64,000 nucleotides of DNA, from contig JBDOQK010000075.1 of assembly GCA_040437565.1 (NCBI GenBank), positions 56,611-120,610 on the forward strand. Reading direction: 5' to 3'. The DNA comes from Albugo candida (taxonomy: Eukaryota; Oomycota; Peronosporomycetes; Albuginales). This document shows, in pieces, positions 60,151-64,000 of this stretch (positions within the stretch are counted from its first letter, which is position 1; each line of letters starts with the position of its first letter). The notes beneath the pieces were generated by a model, which saw nothing but the letters and a program-made list of their open reading frames with translations, was not told the DNA's origin and did not search any database. The position numbers were made by a program, and so were the translations under genes.

Positions 60151-62278
60151 AATAGTGGCGGTTCAACTATAGTTATGTGTGCCACGCTGCTTAGGCCCTT
60201 TAGCTTCAAACATTCTCCCTCGACATCAGTTACTGTTAATGGTCTCCTATACCAGTGTACGAAATTGGTTGGTCAATGCTGATACATGAAGGAAGTCAGC
60301 GAGTCAATGCGTAGACTCAGAACATACCAAAAGAGAATATTAATCTTGACGTGCTGCCACACGACATGATGTCTGTATATCGATGTGGTTAGCTCAACTC
60401 TGGTAGCCATCATTGCTGGCAATCACAATTCCACGCTGAGTTTCCTCTTGTATCTTTACTTCACGCTTGTGCTTGATTCTCATATCACCAAATCAAATCA
60501 CTTGTTATGATTGAGCGGTGCGTAGTTCAATTCTTTGCTTAAACAACTTGACTTGAATGTCACTGGAGCTTCATTGATCACTCCAAATTACCGGAGACAA
60601 ACTTCTTGTTATCCTTTGTTCTTTCCCAGTCCACGTCAGTTATGAACTGATCGAAGAGGAATTCTCATTTACTTCTGTATGATGAAACTGGAATATATAT
60701 CGGAGAACTCGCAAAGCAGCAGCAGTTAAGCGCTCTTCACTCGGTCATTCCAGGTGTCTGCTTGGGTGACAAATTGGAAATGTATAGGTGCTTGTCTCTT
60801 GCATGAAAAGATCCACTTGGTTGCTCAATGCAATGTGATCCTTTTGTGTTGATTTTTTTCTTGTAAACACTCCAGATCCTCTAATTAATTCAGATCAAAA
60901 AAAGGCTGATGCTCGTGACGCTTTCAGAAATACATGACGACATATTATGAACAGTATTATCGTTCCACCATTCGATTTGAGTATGAATTGGAATCGAGTG
61001 GCTAATAAGTAATCAACTCACCACAACGATCTAAAGCACAAGTACATATCCTCAACTGACATACTTTCTTTACGAAAAGCTCACATTGTTCTGCCTACAT
61101 TCCATATGCAAGTGAGAGTCTCCGCAAACTAAGAAATCTTATCGGTCTCGAATTTAAGATGCTCGTTTTTTTTTAATCTTTGCTGCAGAAAGATAAAAAT
61201 TCCATCAGTTCTGCGTTCATTCAGTGCCTATGAGAGTCAAGAAACTTCACAGATCAAAACACGAGCTCATAATTACCCTAATAGAGTTTGTGGATAGATT
61301 TCCAATTTGAGAGAAAATTGGCTCAGGCTGTACGATTCGAAAATATCACTCGTTAGAAATTGTCGTGTATACAGATTCCAGACATACGGCTGCCTATAGA
61401 AGACTAGCTGATAGTTATTTATAAACTCCCTGATTTTTGGGAGCAGAGAGGGCGAAACGTGACTGCACCACCAATCTGTCTTCCAAGATGTCGTTCAAAC
61501 GTTTAAAGCGCTAATATGACACAGCAAGACAGCTCTTTCGCTCCGTCTATCGCGACCCCACTACATAATTTGCTAAGGGAAAGCAGCAGCGAGGCGGTCG
61601 TGAAAATGGTCTGGTTTTTGTATTCCCAATCACCTCATAAGGTCACCTTTCCTGAACATTAGGCTTAGCTTGGATTGAAAAAGGCTAAAAGGATATGCAA
61701 GACTCCGACCATATAAGTGCATCACAACCAGACATGACGTACCGGTACTTTTTTACAAGTTTCTCCCCACGTCATGTTGTTTTTCTCTATTCGACTTTTT
61801 TGCTACTTTGTTTTCGCGAAAAAAAGCAAGCCGAACTCTTCATAAACCATACGAAGCCGTCTGTGTACATCTGAGACCCACAGGAAACATCACCAGTACA
61901 CTCCGTACTGAGTCACGTTCGTCATGCATAATATTCCGGAGCACGAAAAATTTTTGACGTCAGCTCTACTTTCATGCACTTGAAACCTCCAATCACCTTC
62001 AGTCCAAGCCACCCATCCTCCATGAAGCCATTCTAACCTGTCAGTATCCATCAACGTACAAGTCTCTGATCATAGCCGATGATCGGTATGAATGTTGTAA
62101 CTTTCTTTGTACAAAAAACATCTAATCCTACAGCTGCCAAGTACAGTTCCAGCATGATCGGACTGGCTTTGATATTCAAATTTTAAAATAATTAAGCACA
62201 TTGGCGGTGCTGATTGCACGGTACTAATGATCGTTTTTGTTCGTTTTTACTGCAAGAGGATCCTCATACACTATCCAG
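60151..62278. other. No supported gene
   Basis: More than 2 kb with only very short frames on both strands. No repeat or RNA gene was recognised. Confidence 0.5.
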
Positions 62279-62378
62279 NNNNNNNNNNNNNNNNNNNNNN
62301 NNNNNNNNNNNNNNNNNNNNNNNNNNNNNNNNNNNNNNNNNNNNNNNNNNNNNNNNNNNNNNNNNNNNNNNNNNNNNN
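62279..62378. other. Assembly gap (100 N)
   Basis: Placeholder gap. No obvious duplication of its flanks. Confidence 0.95.
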
Positions 62379-62499
62379 CATAACAGTCCTGTCGGTACAT
62401 GTTATCGTATCGCTCCTATCAGTAATTGAAAGCTGAGACTACGTTCTGTCAATTGAGCAACTACACATGTACTCCACATGTGCTTCCATGGGAGTGCTG

Positions 62500-62794
62500 T
62501 GTTCGAGGAATCCTATCGCATACAACTGATGGGAGCGTTCATTTTTTCATTCAATAGCATTGCTTGTCGATCAAACTTCCGTGCAACAGCTTTCTAAAAT
62601 GCACTAAGATATAGTTGGTTTTCCTCGCATCAACTACAAAGATATCACGTTCTGTCACAATACAGGTGGATGAAGAAGGCAGGTACCATAAATTGCACAA
62701 AGTGAGATACAGGAACGGTGTTCGAGGAATCCAATTCCACACAACGGGTGGGCGTATAAAGTTTCTCCATCGGTAACATTGCTTGTCATATATG
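62500..62794. repeat. Diverged ~75-bp direct repeat
   Basis: 62500-62575 and 62718-62794 share TGTTCGAGGAATCC, a CA(A)ACAAC…GGG block and CATTGCTTGTC in the same order and spacing. They could be old tandem exons (minus strand reads IGFLEH in both) or a simple tandem duplication. Confidence 0.5.
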
Positions 62795-64000
62795 CAATAA
62801 CATTATCAGTCTTACAAAATCCTTCGAACAATGAAAGCAATTGAGTCCAAAATTGTCCTTGTAAACATTTATCTTCGCTTCTATGTTTGTTAATCTACCT
62901 TACGTTGGCAATTATTTTGCTCTGTCGTCGTTCTAACTGTTTAAATTTGTATTGGATATCACATGCTCGAGATGTTGTCTACTGTGGTAACAACCTGAGG
63001 CATCAGGGAAATTTCCAGACTTGGGTGACTTTACTATTGCTCCGTTTCATAGTCGTTATAAATTCACGTAGTGAGGTTGAGGAAGATGCCTTTATTTGGG
63101 ACATTGCGTACCGTAGAGTGTTTTGCAATCACATGAGTGGATCGCATTTTGAAAACACTATGCCTCTCAACTCCTAAGCGGTTATGAGAAGCTCTCATTC
63201 ACAAAGGAAGAACCGAATTTTCTATTGTACCGAATATAAGTAGCAGCGAGTACGTCGGACAAAGAGGGACTCTTTCTTTCCGCATACGTGAAACGAAACA
63301 GATATTTTGCACGAAACCGCATCATTGATGAATCATAATTTCTTTTCAAGCACGGTTTAGTCATCGCGTTGGGAGTCAGTTACTCTTGCATCATTAAAGT
63401 CTCGTTCATTTTCACTAATCATATTACGCAAACGGAGATAGTACATTTGAAACCGATCCAGAGTCGTATTACAACTTCATGGAATTAGGTCATCGAACCA
63501 GCATTTTCCGAACGACTGATCGGCCAATTACTGCAAATTAGAGCTCAAAGGGATTGGAGAGGGGGTCCGTACCCAGCTCAGTCTTTTAAGTTGAAGGTGT
63601 CTATATTACTAGAATTAGACTAACTGACTTCTCTAGTTGCCTAGGCTATCTTAAGTAACATATATACTTATAAAACCGTTTCGTGAAATACGTGTGAGAG
63701 ATGATAATATGTCCCTCTGGGCTAGTCCTGCAGTGTGGTACTGTTCACCACTACAGTACGAGAGTGCATCCATCGTGTAACGGATAATTGTTGAAAGTTG
63801 TAAAAAGTTGAGGAAAAATGGTCCAAAACTACCGTGTGTTGTAAAAAGGTCCAAAAGTACCGTGGTTTGCACATTGGTGTGCGCCACACAACGTGAGCAT
63901 AACCAGCCAACTAGGACTAGGATCTGAGTTGCAGTTGCATTTTGACTTGTCTATGCCGTACCCGCAGTAATGATCTTCGGCTTCTGAAAAATCCACCAAA
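62795..64000. other. No supported gene; SINE head fragment at 63560
   Basis: Only short frames occur. 63560-63585 (GGGGGTCCGTACCCAGCTCA, then GTC) matches the first ~25 bases of SINE copy B, after which similarity ends, so it is a truncated SINE or a chance remnant. Confidence 0.4.

Noticed and set aside
1-64000. CRISPR arrays, rRNA, operons or bacterial-type signals
   Set aside because: No spaced direct repeats, rRNA segments or polycistronic layout were found, and the introns, SINE and LINE indicate a eukaryotic nuclear genome.

Overview
The window looks like a gene-poor, repeat-rich stretch of a small eukaryotic genome, most likely an oomycete. The reasons are short GT-AG introns, a tRNA-derived SINE, Copia-type LTR fossils, a LINE with a CCHC-like tail, DDE transposases of a type common in fungi and oomycetes, and several small secreted cysteine-containing proteins. 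The secreted proteins with a CxxC after the signal peptide recall the CCG candidate effectors of the white-rust genus Albugo. That placement is inference, and the species cannot be named from the sequence alone. Eleven assembly gaps, each written as exactly 100 N, break the window. Several are flanked by identical sequence, so parts of the layout are assembly artefacts.

Layout. 0.5-2.3 kb: Copia 5' LTR plus Gag/protease fossil. 2.6-6.0 kb: left arm of a long, old inverted repeat whose partner lies at 33.3-37.0 kb. 6.3-7.0 kb: intact secreted-protein gene on the minus strand, with a broken paralogue at 12.5-13.1 kb. 8-12 kb: decayed coding sequence, including a TPR protein. 13.6-14.7 kb: transposase copy 1, a SINE and the first ~90 bp of a LINE. 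15-17 kb: fragments of unidentified genes ending in a second SINE. 17.1-18.7 kb: Copia pol fossil. 20.4-21.2 kb: decayed unknown frame. 21.8-25.4 kb: transposase copy 2, containing a 1,035-bp exact duplication around a gap. 28.4-31.2 kb: broken gene with a PX-like motif. 37.8-41.3 kb: LINE missing its endonuclease and most of its reverse transcriptase at a gap. 46.0-46.7 kb: intact secreted protein with three paired-cysteine units. 47.5-47.8 kb: solo Copia LTR. 50.6-53.1 kb: pseudogene of anaphase-promoting complex subunit 5. 53.3-53.9 kb: fragment of a fatty-acid elongase. 55.7-57.3 kb: intact secreted CxxC protein followed by a broken cysteine-rich relative. The rest is mostly unassignable.

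No operon or pathway is visible. Only three reading frames look both intact and start sensibly with ATG (6270-6986 minus, 46010-46675 plus, 55701-56066 plus), and all three begin with a likely signal peptide. The recognisable housekeeping genes (APC5, elongase, TPR protein) are all broken. The picture is a compartment where transposons insert, host gene copies decay and small secreted-protein genes persist. An alternative is that sequencing or assembly errors break more frames than evolution did.
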